Positions 7,401-12,485 of a stretch of 15,266 nt of DNA are shown here, one piece after another (the first letter of the stretch is position 1; every line of letters starts with the position of its first letter). The notes beneath the pieces are model-generated. The model was not told where the DNA came from. It was given only the letters and a program-made list of their open reading frames with translations, and searched no databases. This DNA comes from an uncultured Clostridia bacterium (GTDB lineage: Bacteria > Bacillota > Clostridia > Christensenellales > Borkfalkiaceae). The stretch is taken from NCBI GenBank assembly GCA_947629225.1, contig CANRCY010000018.1, forward strand, positions 1-15,266, in the 5' to 3' direction. The position numbers and the translations under genes were made by a program.

Positions 7401-8887
7401 TCGTCGATCTCATGGTAGTTTTGGCTGTCGCCCGTAAAGTGCGCTTTTACGGGGTATATGCCCGCGTTCTTCTTGCCGTTGCCCTCATAGGTGACGTTTA
7501 CTTCCTTGGGAAGTACCCCCTTGATTTTGAGGGAGTGTTCGCTTCCGTCATAGGGAAGTGTTTCGCTCTCAAAGGTGACCCCCTTCATGTCATAAGTCGC
7601 CTTTTCAATGGTAAGCGTCGCCTGTCTGTCGTCGATCTCATGGTAGTTTTGGCTGTCGCCCGTAAAGTGCGCTGTGATAACGTGTTCACCCGCCGTGATC
7701 GCTTCGTTCCCGTCATAGGTCGCAGTTACGCCTTGGGGAAGATTCGTCGCAAGGATCGAGTGCTTCTCGCCATTGTAGGTCACCGTGTCATCTTCGAATT
7801 TGACTTTTGTCATGTCATAGGTCGCTTTCTCTATGGTAAGCGTGGCGGTCATTTCCGAGAGCGGTTCATAGTTGTTCCCCGTATCGAAGATCGCCTTGAC
7901 TTGATAAGAACCTGCGTTGGTTTGGTCGTTGTTTTCATAGCGGACAGTTACTTCGTCGGGAAGTACTCCCTCGATTTTGAGGGAGTGTTCGCTTCCGTCA
8001 TAGGGGTAGGTCGCGTCCTTGAACGTGATCCCCGTAATGACCGCCTTCGTAATTTTCAGCATTGCCTTCTTATCGGGGATCGGTTCATAGTTTTGGCTGT
8101 CGCCCGTGAAGTGTGCTGTGACTTCGTAATCGCCCGCCGCGGTTTTGCCGTTATTCTCGTATGTAACGTTCACGTTTTCGGGAAGTTTGCCCTCGACTTT
8201 GAGGGAGTGTTCGCTTCCGTCATAGGGGACTGTCAAGCCTTCGAAAGTTACGCTATCCATGTCATAGGTCGCTTTCTCAATGGTAAGCGTTGCCTGTCTG
8301 TCGGCGATCGGCTTGTAATTGGTTTCGTCACCCTTGAAATGCGCGATAACGGTATATATGCCCACAGTAGTCTTGCCGTTTCCCTCATAGGTCACGGTTA
8401 CGCCGTCGGGGAGATTCGTCGCAAAGATAGAATGTTCTTCGCTGTCATAGGTCACCGTGTCATCTTCGAATTTGACGTTCGTCATGTCATAGACCTTTTT
8501 CTCGGTTTGAGACGGATCGTCGGGTGTATCGGGAACATCGGGCGTATCTGGTGTATCGGGAACATCGGGAACATCGGGCGTATCTGGCGTATCGGGATCA
8601 TCGGGTACGTCGGGCGTATCGGGAGTATCGGGATCGTCGGGAGTGCTGTTTTCCGTGTAGCCGCAAACAGAGCAGACGCCGTTTTCAAACGTGTGCTTTG
8701 CCTTGCCGCTGACCTCGTCGGTGTCGCCGCAGGTCGCTTTATGCCAATGATATTCGGAGTTCTGCGTCCATGCGTCCGCGTAGGTGTGCTGGTGTGCATT
8801 GCCAATGTCACAGGCGGAGAACGCCGCCATGGAACACAGCGCAAGCATAGCGATGAGAATGATGAGGAACTTTTTTTTCAGGTTCAT
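4418..8887 (-). CDS. Large surface lipoprotein with MBG-like, InlB_B-like and BspA-type leucine-rich repeats
   Basis: A 1489-residue exported protein. Residues 1-26 form a lipoprotein signal peptide ending in FSAC, with Cys26 the likely lipidated residue. Next comes a His/Cys-rich segment (HQHTY, YHWHKATC, CSVCG; about 27-80). A Pro-Asp-Thr/Val linker follows (about 84-128). Six repeats of about 75 residues with a YDGSEHS-type core (MBG-like, about 130-585) and a linker come next. Then there are six Listeria-Bacteroides/InlB_B-like repeats of about 72 residues (YTFxGWY ... NLYAKW; about 647-1080). A BspA/LRR_5 domain follows (VTSIGxxAFxxCxxLxxxxIPxS units; about 1080-1430). The C-terminal tail ends GVPTVW. 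Such proteins are cell-surface and adhesion-related in their families. The actual ligand is unknown. There is no LPXTG or SLH anchor. The start has GGAGG 7 nt upstream. It sits just downstream of the integrase and may be cargo. Confidence 0.95.
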   Translation of the reverse strand: MNLKKKFLIILIAMLALCSMAAFSACDIGNAHQHTYADAWTQNSEYHWHKATCGDTDEVSGKAKHTFENGVCSVCGYTENSTPDDPDTPDTPDVPDDPDTPDTPDVPDVPDTPDTPDVPDTPDDPSQTEKKVYDMTNVKFEDDTVTYDSEEHSIFATNLPDGVTVTYEGNGKTTVGIYTVIAHFKGDETNYKPIADRQATLTIEKATYDMDSVTFEGLTVPYDGSEHSLKVEGKLPENVNVTYENNGKTAAGDYEVTAHFTGDSQNYEPIPDKKAMLKITKAVITGITFKDATYPYDGSEHSLKIEGVLPDEVTVRYENNDQTNAGSYQVKAIFDTGNNYEPLSEMTATLTIEKATYDMTKVKFEDDTVTYNGEKHSILATNLPQGVTATYDGNEAITAGEHVITAHFTGDSQNYHEIDDRQATLTIEKATYDMKGVTFESETLPYDGSEHSLKIKGVLPKEVNVTYEGNGKKNAGIYPVKAHFTGDSQNYHEIDDKQATLTIEKLELTVVFIGDSTIKYDGKPHKNYSVRATNLVGGDNVQFNITYSGDMIDMGEYTVRATIEEHENYKLTTGNTLTVTITREKHTVTFKQKNQPDKQFEVLDLAAFDTRQTPVPVEVKGYKVAWEEKDLSCVTQDITVNAVETPISYQIRYYLDNGKNSDFNPENYDITSETIILAAPTKNGYTFLGWFKDSLQGERIREITRGSTGDLNLYAKWEMTEYEITYYLSGGNNHTDNPKTYNITTEYSFGDATRDGYTFEGWYKDAGFHTQITEITQNMTGNLELYAKWKVITYDIHYHLNNGTDNKANPRTYDIETKTITLASPTREYYSFDGWFTENSFRTQIREITLGSFGELNLYAKWTPIDYTINYYLDGGNDSGRNPKTYNVETQTIYLEEATKDHYTFLGWYTSRSGGEKVEQIDLGSHGSRNLYAHWTPTVYEINYFTEGGANSPKNPKNYTVETKTIHLEDPTREYYTFDGWYKDAYYFEQIKEIVLGSFGELNLYAKWTPVEFEIRYHLNEGEKNGANNPATYNVESDFTFEKASRLHYTFLGWFTDDALSEPIERIEVGGHTELDLYAKWAYGTDGLQYSLMGNSQTVTSYTGTDADVVIPETWEGHPVSNISTRAFNDKSFLTAIVIPDSITMLGMGAFHGCSSLVSMTVPFVGGSKKTSADPDQQPFGYIFCPTSYSGSMNDYIPSALKNVTVTGGHIPNEAFQPSFLSSSYSSSYIINVILKEGVTSIGSRAFAICQNLKSVVISNSVTEIGESAFVTCSSLVTVEIGDESRLTTIGDYAFNHCGSLESIPIPDSVTSIGKSAFSDCKNLESIVIPDSVTEIGGGAFSSCSSLATVKIGSGVTKIDCFYGCTSLVNITIPKNVTAIGEYAFSNCSNLESIILPDGVTSIGDWAFERCESLKYIVIPESLTYVGMRAFYVCSSVYYKGTAEQWSRIYMEDGRGNELDRANRYYYSAQPNYDGQHWYYDEHGVPTVW
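7379..7672 (-). repeat. Near-identical DNA repeats inside the MBG-like region
   Basis: About 60 bp at 7379-7442 recur at 7608-7671 with only about two differences, encoding the end of two neighbouring MBG-like units (FTGDSQNYHEIDDxQATLTI). A shorter block coding for YDGSEHSLK recurs near 7523, 7974 and 8203. Conservation at DNA level, including third codon positions, suggests recent duplication or gene conversion. Confidence 0.8.
8514..8642 (-). repeat. 9-bp tandem repeat coding the Pro-Asp linker
   Basis: Units of the form ATCGGGNNN on the plus strand are repeated about 14 times and encode PDT/PDV/PDD tripeptides. Higher-order blocks of about 27 bp recur almost exactly. Copy number is likely to vary between strains by slippage. 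Confidence 0.85.
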
Positions 8888-8915
8888 AATTTTACCTCCG
8901 TTTCCAATTTTGAAA

Positions 8916-8934
8916 GGCGCATTTTTTGTGCGCC
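8916..8934 (-). promoter_or_regulatory. Hairpin in the leader of the lipoprotein gene
   Basis: A 6-bp stem (GGCGCA/TGCGCC) with an A-rich loop lies about 30 nt before the start codon. It is followed by TTTC on the minus strand. It shares the 16-mer TTCGGCGCACAAAAAA with the hairpin at the integrase 3' end. It may act as a terminator, attenuator or mRNA-stability element. Confidence 0.5.
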
Positions 8935-8954
8935 GAAAAGTACGTCGATTAGTA

Positions 8955-8994
8955 TGAAAGACGCTCTTTTTTGGGGAGGAAAGGGCGTCTTTCA
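8955..8994 (-). promoter_or_regulatory. Long hairpin in the lipoprotein 5' leader
   Basis: Perfect 10-bp inverted repeat TGAAAGACGC/GCGTCTTTCA with a 20-nt loop, between the integrase and the lipoprotein gene. No U-tract follows, so it is more likely an operator or RNA structure than a terminator. Confidence 0.55.
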
Positions 8995-9027
8995 GTGGGA
9001 ATTTTTCATTTTTTTCTATCTAAACCC

Positions 9028-9056
9028 TTGCTTTATGAATGGGTTCGTGATATAAT
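9028..9056 (+). promoter_or_regulatory. Predicted sigma-70 promoter, plus strand, pointing into the integrase 3' end
   Basis: TTGCTT at 9028-9033, a 17-bp spacer and a perfect TATAAT at 9051-9056. No plus-strand gene follows, so a transcript would be antisense to the integrase mRNA. A chance match in AT-rich DNA is possible. Confidence 0.45.
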
Positions 9057-9082
9057 ATTTAGCAGAAAGTGCGTCGGTCATA

Positions 9083-10045
9083 CTAAACGGCGCTCTTTTT
9101 TTGTGCGCCGAATCCGAGCGATTTTGCAAGGTGATCCATCATCTTCCGTTTCGTCTCCATGAGGGAGTGTGCATAGCGGTTCAGGGTGACCGCAGGGGAC
9201 TTGTGTCCCATGATTTCGGAAAGGGTCTTGATGTCCATTCCGCACTCCAATGCCCTTGTCGCAAAGGTGTGCCGCAGAACATGAAAGTTTCGGTATTTCA
9301 CCCCCGCCCGTTTCAGGACTTTCGCATAGGTCGTTTGATAGGAACGGTTCGTCACCCGTCCGCCCTTGTTGGTCGTGATGACGTACTCGCTCTTGCTCTT
9401 GCGGTATATCCGCTTCAATTCCTGCATAACGGGTTTCGGTACGGGAATGACGCGCACCGAGCTTTCTGTTTTCGGTCGCGAGATGTGGATCGTATATTTC
9501 CCGTCTGTTCCCTTGTAAAACGCACTTGTCTTGTCTACCGTAAGGGTGGAAGCGGTGAAGTCGATATCTTTCCAAGTCAGCGCGAGCAGTTCGCCGAGCC
9601 GCAGTCCCGTATAAAGGCACAAGACGATCCCGAAGTGGTTTGCCTTTCCGTCCTTTGCAACGGTCTGTTCGATCTTCCGCTGTTCATCTTTGCGAAAGGC
9701 TTCCACGGGCTTCTCGTTGAAGCGGAGAAGGGGGACACTTTCGGGAGAGAGAACGTCGAGTTGCTTTTCCTCTCTTCCGTAGAGCAAAGCACCGCGCAGA
9801 ATGGACATGATGTTCTTCACGGTGTTATTGGCGAGAGGTCGCCCCGTGATACTGTTTCCGTCCGTGAGCTTTTGCCTTTGGAAGCTCTGTAAGGCAGAGC
9901 TTGTGAGCTGTTCGAGGGGAACGTTGCCGATCGCGGGGACGATCTGCGTTCGTATAAGGTCTGCATAGCGCATAAAAGTACGCTGTTTCAGGGAATAGAC
10001 CTGTTTTTCCCTCATCCAGATGTCAAGTAGTTCGTTGACTGTCAT
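9083..10045 (-). CDS. Tyrosine recombinase / phage-type integrase
   Basis: A full-length 320-residue site-specific integrase. The N-terminal SAM-like core-binding domain (about 1-115) contains VYSLKQRTFMRYADLIRTQI. The catalytic domain has the conserved arginine in TGLRLGELLAL, a lysine in the SRPKTE hairpin region, the HVLRHTFATR box, the GHKS histidine and the tyrosine nucleophile in NRYAHS. All expected catalytic residues are present, so it should be active. The start at 10045 has GGAGG 6 nt upstream and lies 3 nt after the stop of the VWA-like gene, so the two are co-transcribed. A hairpin lies within the last codons. It is probably responsible for integration and excision of the island. 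No tRNA-derived att repeat was found. Confidence 0.95.
   Translation of the reverse strand: MTVNELLDIWMREKQVYSLKQRTFMRYADLIRTQIVPAIGNVPLEQLTSSALQSFQRQKLTDGNSITGRPLANNTVKNIMSILRGALLYGREEKQLDVLSPESVPLLRFNEKPVEAFRKDEQRKIEQTVAKDGKANHFGIVLCLYTGLRLGELLALTWKDIDFTASTLTVDKTSAFYKGTDGKYTIHISRPKTESSVRVIPVPKPVMQELKRIYRKSKSEYVITTNKGGRVTNRSYQTTYAKVLKRAGVKYRNFHVLRHTFATRALECGMDIKTLSEIMGHKSPAVTLNRYAHSLMETKRKMMDHLAKSLGFGAQKKSAV
9088..9110 (-). terminator. Hairpin overlapping the integrase stop region
   Basis: CGGCGC/GCGCCG stem with an A-rich 11-nt loop, within the last ten codons of the integrase and followed by GTTTAG. The downstream U-tract is poor, so terminator function is uncertain. Confidence 0.4.
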
Positions 10046-10048
10046 TCG

Positions 10049-10609
10049 TTACCTCCGAGTCATATATCTATTGTAGCGTCTGACGTTCGTTTTTTCCAAC
10101 CGATGTATTTCTTTTACGAGCGAACATAAACGATGTTCGGAGAAGTGGAAGAGGATACGGTCGCGGGAATCGGTAAAGGCTTCAAAAGCTCGTTCCGCTT
10201 CCCGTTCGGGTCTTTGATAGGTAATGACATATCGCAGCCCATAACCAAATTCTCGCATACGGAACAATTCATTGAGGGGTTCTTCCCACCCATAGAGAAC
10301 ATTCCCAGAAGAATATAACAGGAAGATCGAGCGGGTCTTTTTGCCGTTATATTTCTGTACATAGCGCATTACGCTTTTGAGATACTGCAACCCCGCGCCG
10401 AGGTTGGGGTTTCCCTCCGCCACGATCCGTTGACGGGGATAGAGATTGCAAGCCCTGTCGCGGTAGCCAATGATGAACAGCTCGGTGTTCTGTTTCAAAT
10501 AGGATAAAGCCCGTGCGGTCTTTGTGACAGTCGCTTGCAGTTTGTCTCTGTGACGTCTCATGAAAACGGATGCGTCTGTGAGGATATAGATATTTGTCTT
10601 TTCGTTCAT
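10049..10609 (-). CDS. VWA-like domain protein with degenerate MIDAS motif
   Basis: A 186-residue cytoplasmic protein matching the von Willebrand factor A fold. The first strand is IYILTDASVFM, where the usual DxSxS metal site reads DASVF. Next comes the helix RDKLQATVTKTARALSYL. The core strand is ELFIIGYRDR, followed by GNPNLGAGLQYLKSVM, where a MIDAS threonine would normally lie. Then comes SIFLLYSSGNVLYGWEEPLNEL, which aligns with the usual SDGxPxDxWEEAL of TerY-like VWA proteins. The key DxSxS and SDG residues are altered, so metal binding is doubtful. The start at 10609 has AGGAG 5 nt upstream. It is in an operon with the integrase (3-nt gap). VWA domains mediate protein-protein contacts; a role with the integrase is inference. 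Confidence 0.75.
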   Translation of the reverse strand: MNEKTNIYILTDASVFMRRHRDKLQATVTKTARALSYLKQNTELFIIGYRDRACNLYPRQRIVAEGNPNLGAGLQYLKSVMRYVQKYNGKKTRSIFLLYSSGNVLYGWEEPLNELFRMREFGYGLRYVITYQRPEREAERAFEAFTDSRDRILFHFSEHRLCSLVKEIHRLEKTNVRRYNRYMTRR

Positions 10610-10623
10610 GATTTCTCCTTAAA

Positions 10624-10652
10624 GTAAAAAGCCCGCAGGGGTGTCTGCGGGC
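10624..10652 (-). terminator. Terminator/attenuator between the sigma-like and VWA-like genes
   Basis: Perfect 8-bp stem GCCCGCAG/CTGCGGGC with a 6-nt loop, followed by TTTTTAC on the minus strand. It ends only about 15 nt before the VWA-like start codon. It can end sigma-like transcripts or attenuate downstream expression. Confidence 0.85.
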
Positions 10653-10665
10653 GTGATGAGATAGG

Positions 10666-10935
10666 TCATCTTCGTTTGATTTCCCTTCTCAAAGTCTGAA
10701 ATATGCGAGCTTCTCTTTGTCTGATCGCTTCTTGGGTCGCTTTGAACTCGGCGGCAATTTCTTTCAAGGTGTACTGCCTTTCCTGTTCAATGCCGTATCG
10801 TTTGAGAATGATCGTCTTGTCGCTGACGGACAGTCTCTCGACGGCGCATTTGACTTTGCTGATTTTGTCTTGTTCTATAAGTTCATCTTCTTTTAAGCCC
10901 AAAAGATATTGGGTCAATCGTTTCCAATCGTTCAT
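10666..10935 (-). CDS. Sigma-70 region 4-like DNA-binding protein
   Basis: An 89-residue protein. The first third (MNDWKRLTQYLLGLKEDELI) is helical. The rest matches sigma-70 region 4: VERLSVSDKTIILKRYGI, then the helix-turn-helix TLKEIAAEFKATQEAIRQRE and ARIFQTLRREIKRR. Region 2 and other core-binding parts of a sigma factor are missing, so it is more likely a small HTH regulator or anti-/co-sigma than a complete sigma factor. The start at 10935 has AGGAG 6 nt upstream. The in-frame extension to 11058 crosses a terminator hairpin and is rejected. It is a candidate regulator of the VWA-integrase operon. Confidence 0.82.
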   Translation of the reverse strand: MNDWKRLTQYLLGLKEDELIEQDKISKVKCAVERLSVSDKTIILKRYGIEQERQYTLKEIAAEFKATQEAIRQREARIFQTLRREIKRR

Positions 10936-10952
10936 GATTTTCTCCTGATAAT

Positions 10953-10975
10953 AAAAATCGCAGGAAATCCTGCGG
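10953..10975 (-). terminator. Terminator-like hairpin just upstream of the sigma-like gene
   Basis: 6-bp stem CGCAGG/CCTGCG with a 4-nt loop, followed by ATTTTTAT on the minus strand, 18 nt before the start codon. The leader after it (TTTTTA, then AGGAGAAAATCATGAACGA) is nearly the same as that of the VWA-like gene. Confidence 0.75.
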
Positions 10976-11090
10976 TAAAGTGTAGGACAGCGGTGTTCAG
11001 ATCCCGCCCGCCCCCTGATCGTTTTTTTGTATTTTGTGATAGTGTGAGCCGCAACCATGCGGTTACCCCTTGCGGGGAGTGTCCTCTTAA

Positions 11091-11126
11091 AACTTGGGGA
11101 ATACGGGGAATTTGGGGAAGTCGGGG
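11091..11126 (+). repeat. 9-bp GGGGAA-type iterons, four copies
   Basis: On the plus strand GGGGAATAC, GGGGAATTT, GGGGAAGTC and GGGGAGACA follow each other at exactly 9-bp spacing, starting near 11,096. The 16-mer CGGGGAATTTGGGGAA (11,104-11,119) has an exact inverted copy at 11,291-11,306. Confidence 0.8.
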
Positions 11127-11281
11127 AGACAGATCCGAGACGACACGCCGAGTTGACGACGCCGATTCTTCCGATTTTTTGGGGGTGAAAGCCGTGTTAA
11201 GGATAGGCGCGTTAGGGGAAGTCCGAATTTCGGTGCAATTCGTTCCGATGGGTGACCTTGATGATTCAGGGGTCTGACCCT

Positions 11282-11312
11282 TTCCCCAGTTTCCCCAAAT
11301 TCCCCGATTTTC
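11282..11312 (-). repeat. 9-bp iterons in inverted orientation
   Basis: TTCCCCAGT, TTCCCCAAA and TTCCCCGAT occur at 9-bp period on the plus strand, i.e. GGGGAA iterons on the minus strand. This forms a long-range inverted repeat with the array near 11,100, with about 170 bp between. Confidence 0.8.
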
Positions 11313-11437
11313 GGGAGAGGAGAGACCGATTTCAGGGAGATTTTTGAAGAACACTCCTGAAAGTACAGGGTCACAGCCTTGTCCGAAAGCGAAAACAGAC
11401 CCCTGACGAGATAGGGGTTTTCCATGCAAATATGAAG

Positions 11438-11483
11438 AAACACACTCCCAAGCCCTGCCGTTTGACAGTTTGGAAGTGTGTTT
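11438..11483 (-). terminator. Terminator-like hairpin after tRNA-Ala
   Basis: On the minus strand AACACACTTCCAA pairs with TTGGGAGTGTGTT around an 18-nt loop, followed by TTCTTC. It starts 3 nt after the tRNA CCA end and is the likely transcription end of the tRNA unit. Confidence 0.65.
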
Positions 11484-11486
11484 GCT

Positions 11487-11562
11487 TGGTGGAGATAACG
11501 AGATTCGAACTCGTGACCTCTGCGTTGCGAACGCAGCGCTCTACCAACTGAGCCATATCCCC
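11487..11562 (-). tRNA. tRNA-Ala (anticodon CGC)
   Basis: A 76-nt cloverleaf on the minus strand. The acceptor GGGGATA pairs with TATCTCC, including the G3-U70 pair that marks alanine tRNAs. The D-loop is GGCTCAGTTGGTAGAGC. The anticodon arm is CTGCG-TTCGCAA-CGCAG, the T-arm contains GTTCGAATC, and discriminator A and CCA are encoded. It reads GCG codons. No promoter is seen directly upstream; it may be co-transcribed with tRNA-Val. Confidence 0.96.
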
Positions 11563-11808
11563 AAGTTTTTGAATGACCCACCCTCCTTAGTCCCCCTCCG
11601 AGGAGGGGGTTCTTTTGGAGATAGGGCTCCCAAAAAGATTTCGAAGCAAGATTTTTGGAAGAGAAGCAACCTGCGCCCTTCAAATTACTTTGAGGGCTCC
11701 CAAAAAGATTGCGAAGCAAGATTTTTTGGGAAGAGGAGCGGCAAGCGGATAAAGGATGCGAAGCACCGACAGGTGGTTCGCTCGAAACTCCGCTTTGCCG
11801 CGACGTGG
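11563..11808. repeat. Spacer between the tRNAs filled with hairpin repeats
   Basis: It contains a perfect inverted repeat CCCCCTCC/GGAGGGGG (about 11,593-11,610) followed by TTCTTTT on the plus strand. Two direct copies of an approximately 42-bp unit, GGCTCCCAAAAAGATT...CAAGATTTTTGG...AAGAG(A/G)AGC, lie at 11,624-11,667 and 11,694-11,739. Each copy folds into a hairpin with the loop region TCGAAGC or GCGAAGC. Confidence 0.75.
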
Positions 11809-11885
11809 TGGTGGGAACAACAGGGCTCGAACCTGTGACCTCACGCATGTGAAGCGTGCGCTCTAACCAACTGAGCTATGCTCCC
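11809..11885 (-). tRNA. tRNA-Val (anticodon CAC)
   Basis: A 77-nt cloverleaf on the minus strand. The acceptor is GGGAGCA/TGTTCCC, the D-loop GCTCAGTTGGTTAGAGC, and the anticodon arm CACGC-TTCACAT-GCGTG. The T-arm has GTTCGAGCC, with A and CCA encoded. It reads GTG codons. A near-consensus promoter lies directly upstream. Confidence 0.96.
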
Positions 11886-11899
11886 GAAAAGCATTTTTT

Positions 11900-11928
11900 A
11901 TTTTACATGCTTTTTTTGATTCTGTCAA
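11900..11928 (-). promoter_or_regulatory. Sigma-70 promoter of tRNA-Val (and probably tRNA-Ala)
   Basis: On the minus strand a consensus TTGACA (11,923-11,928), a 17-bp spacer and TAAAAT (11,900-11,905) end 14 nt before the first base of the tRNA. This is an excellent match to the housekeeping promoter. Confidence 0.88.
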
Positions 11929-11957
11929 CCGTTTTTGGATAGAAATTTCGTCTTTTA

Positions 11958-12485
11958 TCAACTCCTGCGATAGACGCTCTCGCCGTTTGCGTCGACACCG
12001 ACGACGAGCGGACACTCTTCGATCTCCATTTCGTAGATCGCTTCGCTCAAAAGGTCGGGGAAGGCAACGCACCTCATTTTCTTGACGGCATTTCCGTATG
12101 TCGCGCCCGCGCCGCCGATCGCCGCAAAATAAATTTTTTTATGCCGTTTGAGCGCGGCGACCGTCTCTTCTCCCGGCTCTCCCTTGCCGATCATTCCCCC
12201 CAACCCCAAATCGAGCAAGCGCGGGGCATAGGGGTCCATTCTTGCGGAAGTAGTTGGTCCGCAACTGCCGCAAGCCTTTCCCGCGGGCGCGGGACAGGGA
12301 CCCGCATAATAGATCACGGCGTTTTCTATGGGGAAGGGGAGAGATTCACCTCTGTCCAAACATTCGAACATGCGCTTGTGCGCGCAGTCGCGCGCGGTGT
12401 AGACTTTGCCCGAGAGCAAAACCGCGTCGCCCGCATGCAAGATAGCGACCTCTGCGGGGGAGAGAGGAAGGGTGAGCCGCTTCAT
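11958..12485 (-). CDS. fumB: Fumarate hydratase class I, beta subunit
   Basis: A 175-residue beta subunit (C-terminal domain type) of the oxygen-sensitive [4Fe-4S] class I fumarase or a related L(+)-tartrate dehydratase, interconverting fumarate and malate in the cytoplasm. The family signature is clear: VIYYAGPCPAPAGKACGSCG followed by PTTSARMDPY and LGGMIGKGE. Near the end is AAIGGAGATYGNAVKKM. The start at 12,485 has GGAGG 7 nt upstream and overlaps the TGA of the alpha gene (ATGA), so the subunits are translationally coupled. The extension to 12,521 lies inside the alpha gene and is rejected. Fumarase versus tartrate dehydratase cannot be settled from sequence alone; fumarase is the more common role. 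Symbols vary between annotations. Confidence 0.93.
   Translation of the reverse strand: MKRLTLPLSPAEVAILHAGDAVLLSGKVYTARDCAHKRMFECLDRGESLPFPIENAVIYYAGPCPAPAGKACGSCGPTTSARMDPYAPRLLDLGLGGMIGKGEPGEETVAALKRHKKIYFAAIGGAGATYGNAVKKMRCVAFPDLLSEAIYEMEIEECPLVVGVDANGESVYRRS

Larger units (their letters stand above)
8940..9102. repeat. Degenerate direct repeat spanning the integrase 3' end
   Basis: About 33 bp at 8940-8972 (beginning GTACGTCGATTAG and ending CGCTCTTTTTT) recurs at 9069-9102 with roughly a quarter of positions changed. The second copy covers the integrase stop codon. A second shared block (16 bp, TTTTTTGTGCGCCGAA on the plus strand) recurs at about 8922-8937 and 9097-9112. Confidence 0.55.
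1..10975 (-). mobile_element. Accessory island, mobile-element-like (left end outside window, right boundary uncertain)
   Basis: This is a run of minus-strand accessory genes: sigma-like, VWA-like, tyrosine integrase, repeat lipoprotein, small proteins, HU-like, DUF927 ATPase and large serine recombinase. Two unrelated families of site-specific recombinase plus a DUF927 ATPase and an HU-like protein are typical of integrated elements. The block stops abruptly before tRNA-Ala, tRNA-Val and housekeeping genes. I see no direct repeat that would define attachment sites, so the right limit is placed at the last element-like hairpin and could lie anywhere up to about 11,437. It could be one element, two nested elements, or an element plus a chromosomal surface-protein gene. 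Treating it as one unit is inference. Confidence 0.55.
10976..11486. other. Structured non-coding region between the island and tRNA-Ala
   Basis: About 510 bases without a credible gene on either strand. It contains two opposed 9-bp iteron arrays (11,091-11,126 and 11,282-11,312). A 10-bp inverted repeat CAGGGGTCTG/CAGACCCCTG lies at 11,267-11,276 and 11,396-11,405. A terminator hairpin follows tRNA-Ala at the right end. Possible roles are junction with the chromosome, attachment region, or origin of the element; none is proven. Confidence 0.6.

Noticed and set aside
8514..8642. Regular repeats resembling a CRISPR array
   Set aside because: Units are 9 bp, in frame, and encode a Pro-Asp linker; there are no unique spacers.
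5621..9055. Plus-strand open frame of 1144 codons opposite the lipoprotein gene
   Set aside because: It starts at a TTG without a ribosome site, its protein is a low-complexity mirror of the repeats, and the opposite strand encodes a clear lipoprotein. Biased codon use in repeats keeps the antisense frame open.
11484..11562. tRNA-Ala 3' end as the integrase attachment site
   Set aside because: No second copy of the tRNA 3' end is visible in the window, and a terminator hairpin lies directly after the tRNA, suggesting an undisturbed tRNA unit. The far end of the island is outside the window, so this is not excluded.
11087..11848. Minus-strand 253-codon and plus-strand 122-codon frames across the tRNA region
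   Set aside because: They run through both tRNA genes (typical GSSPVVP, RGHEFESRYLHQ translations) and iterons, and have no ribosome site.
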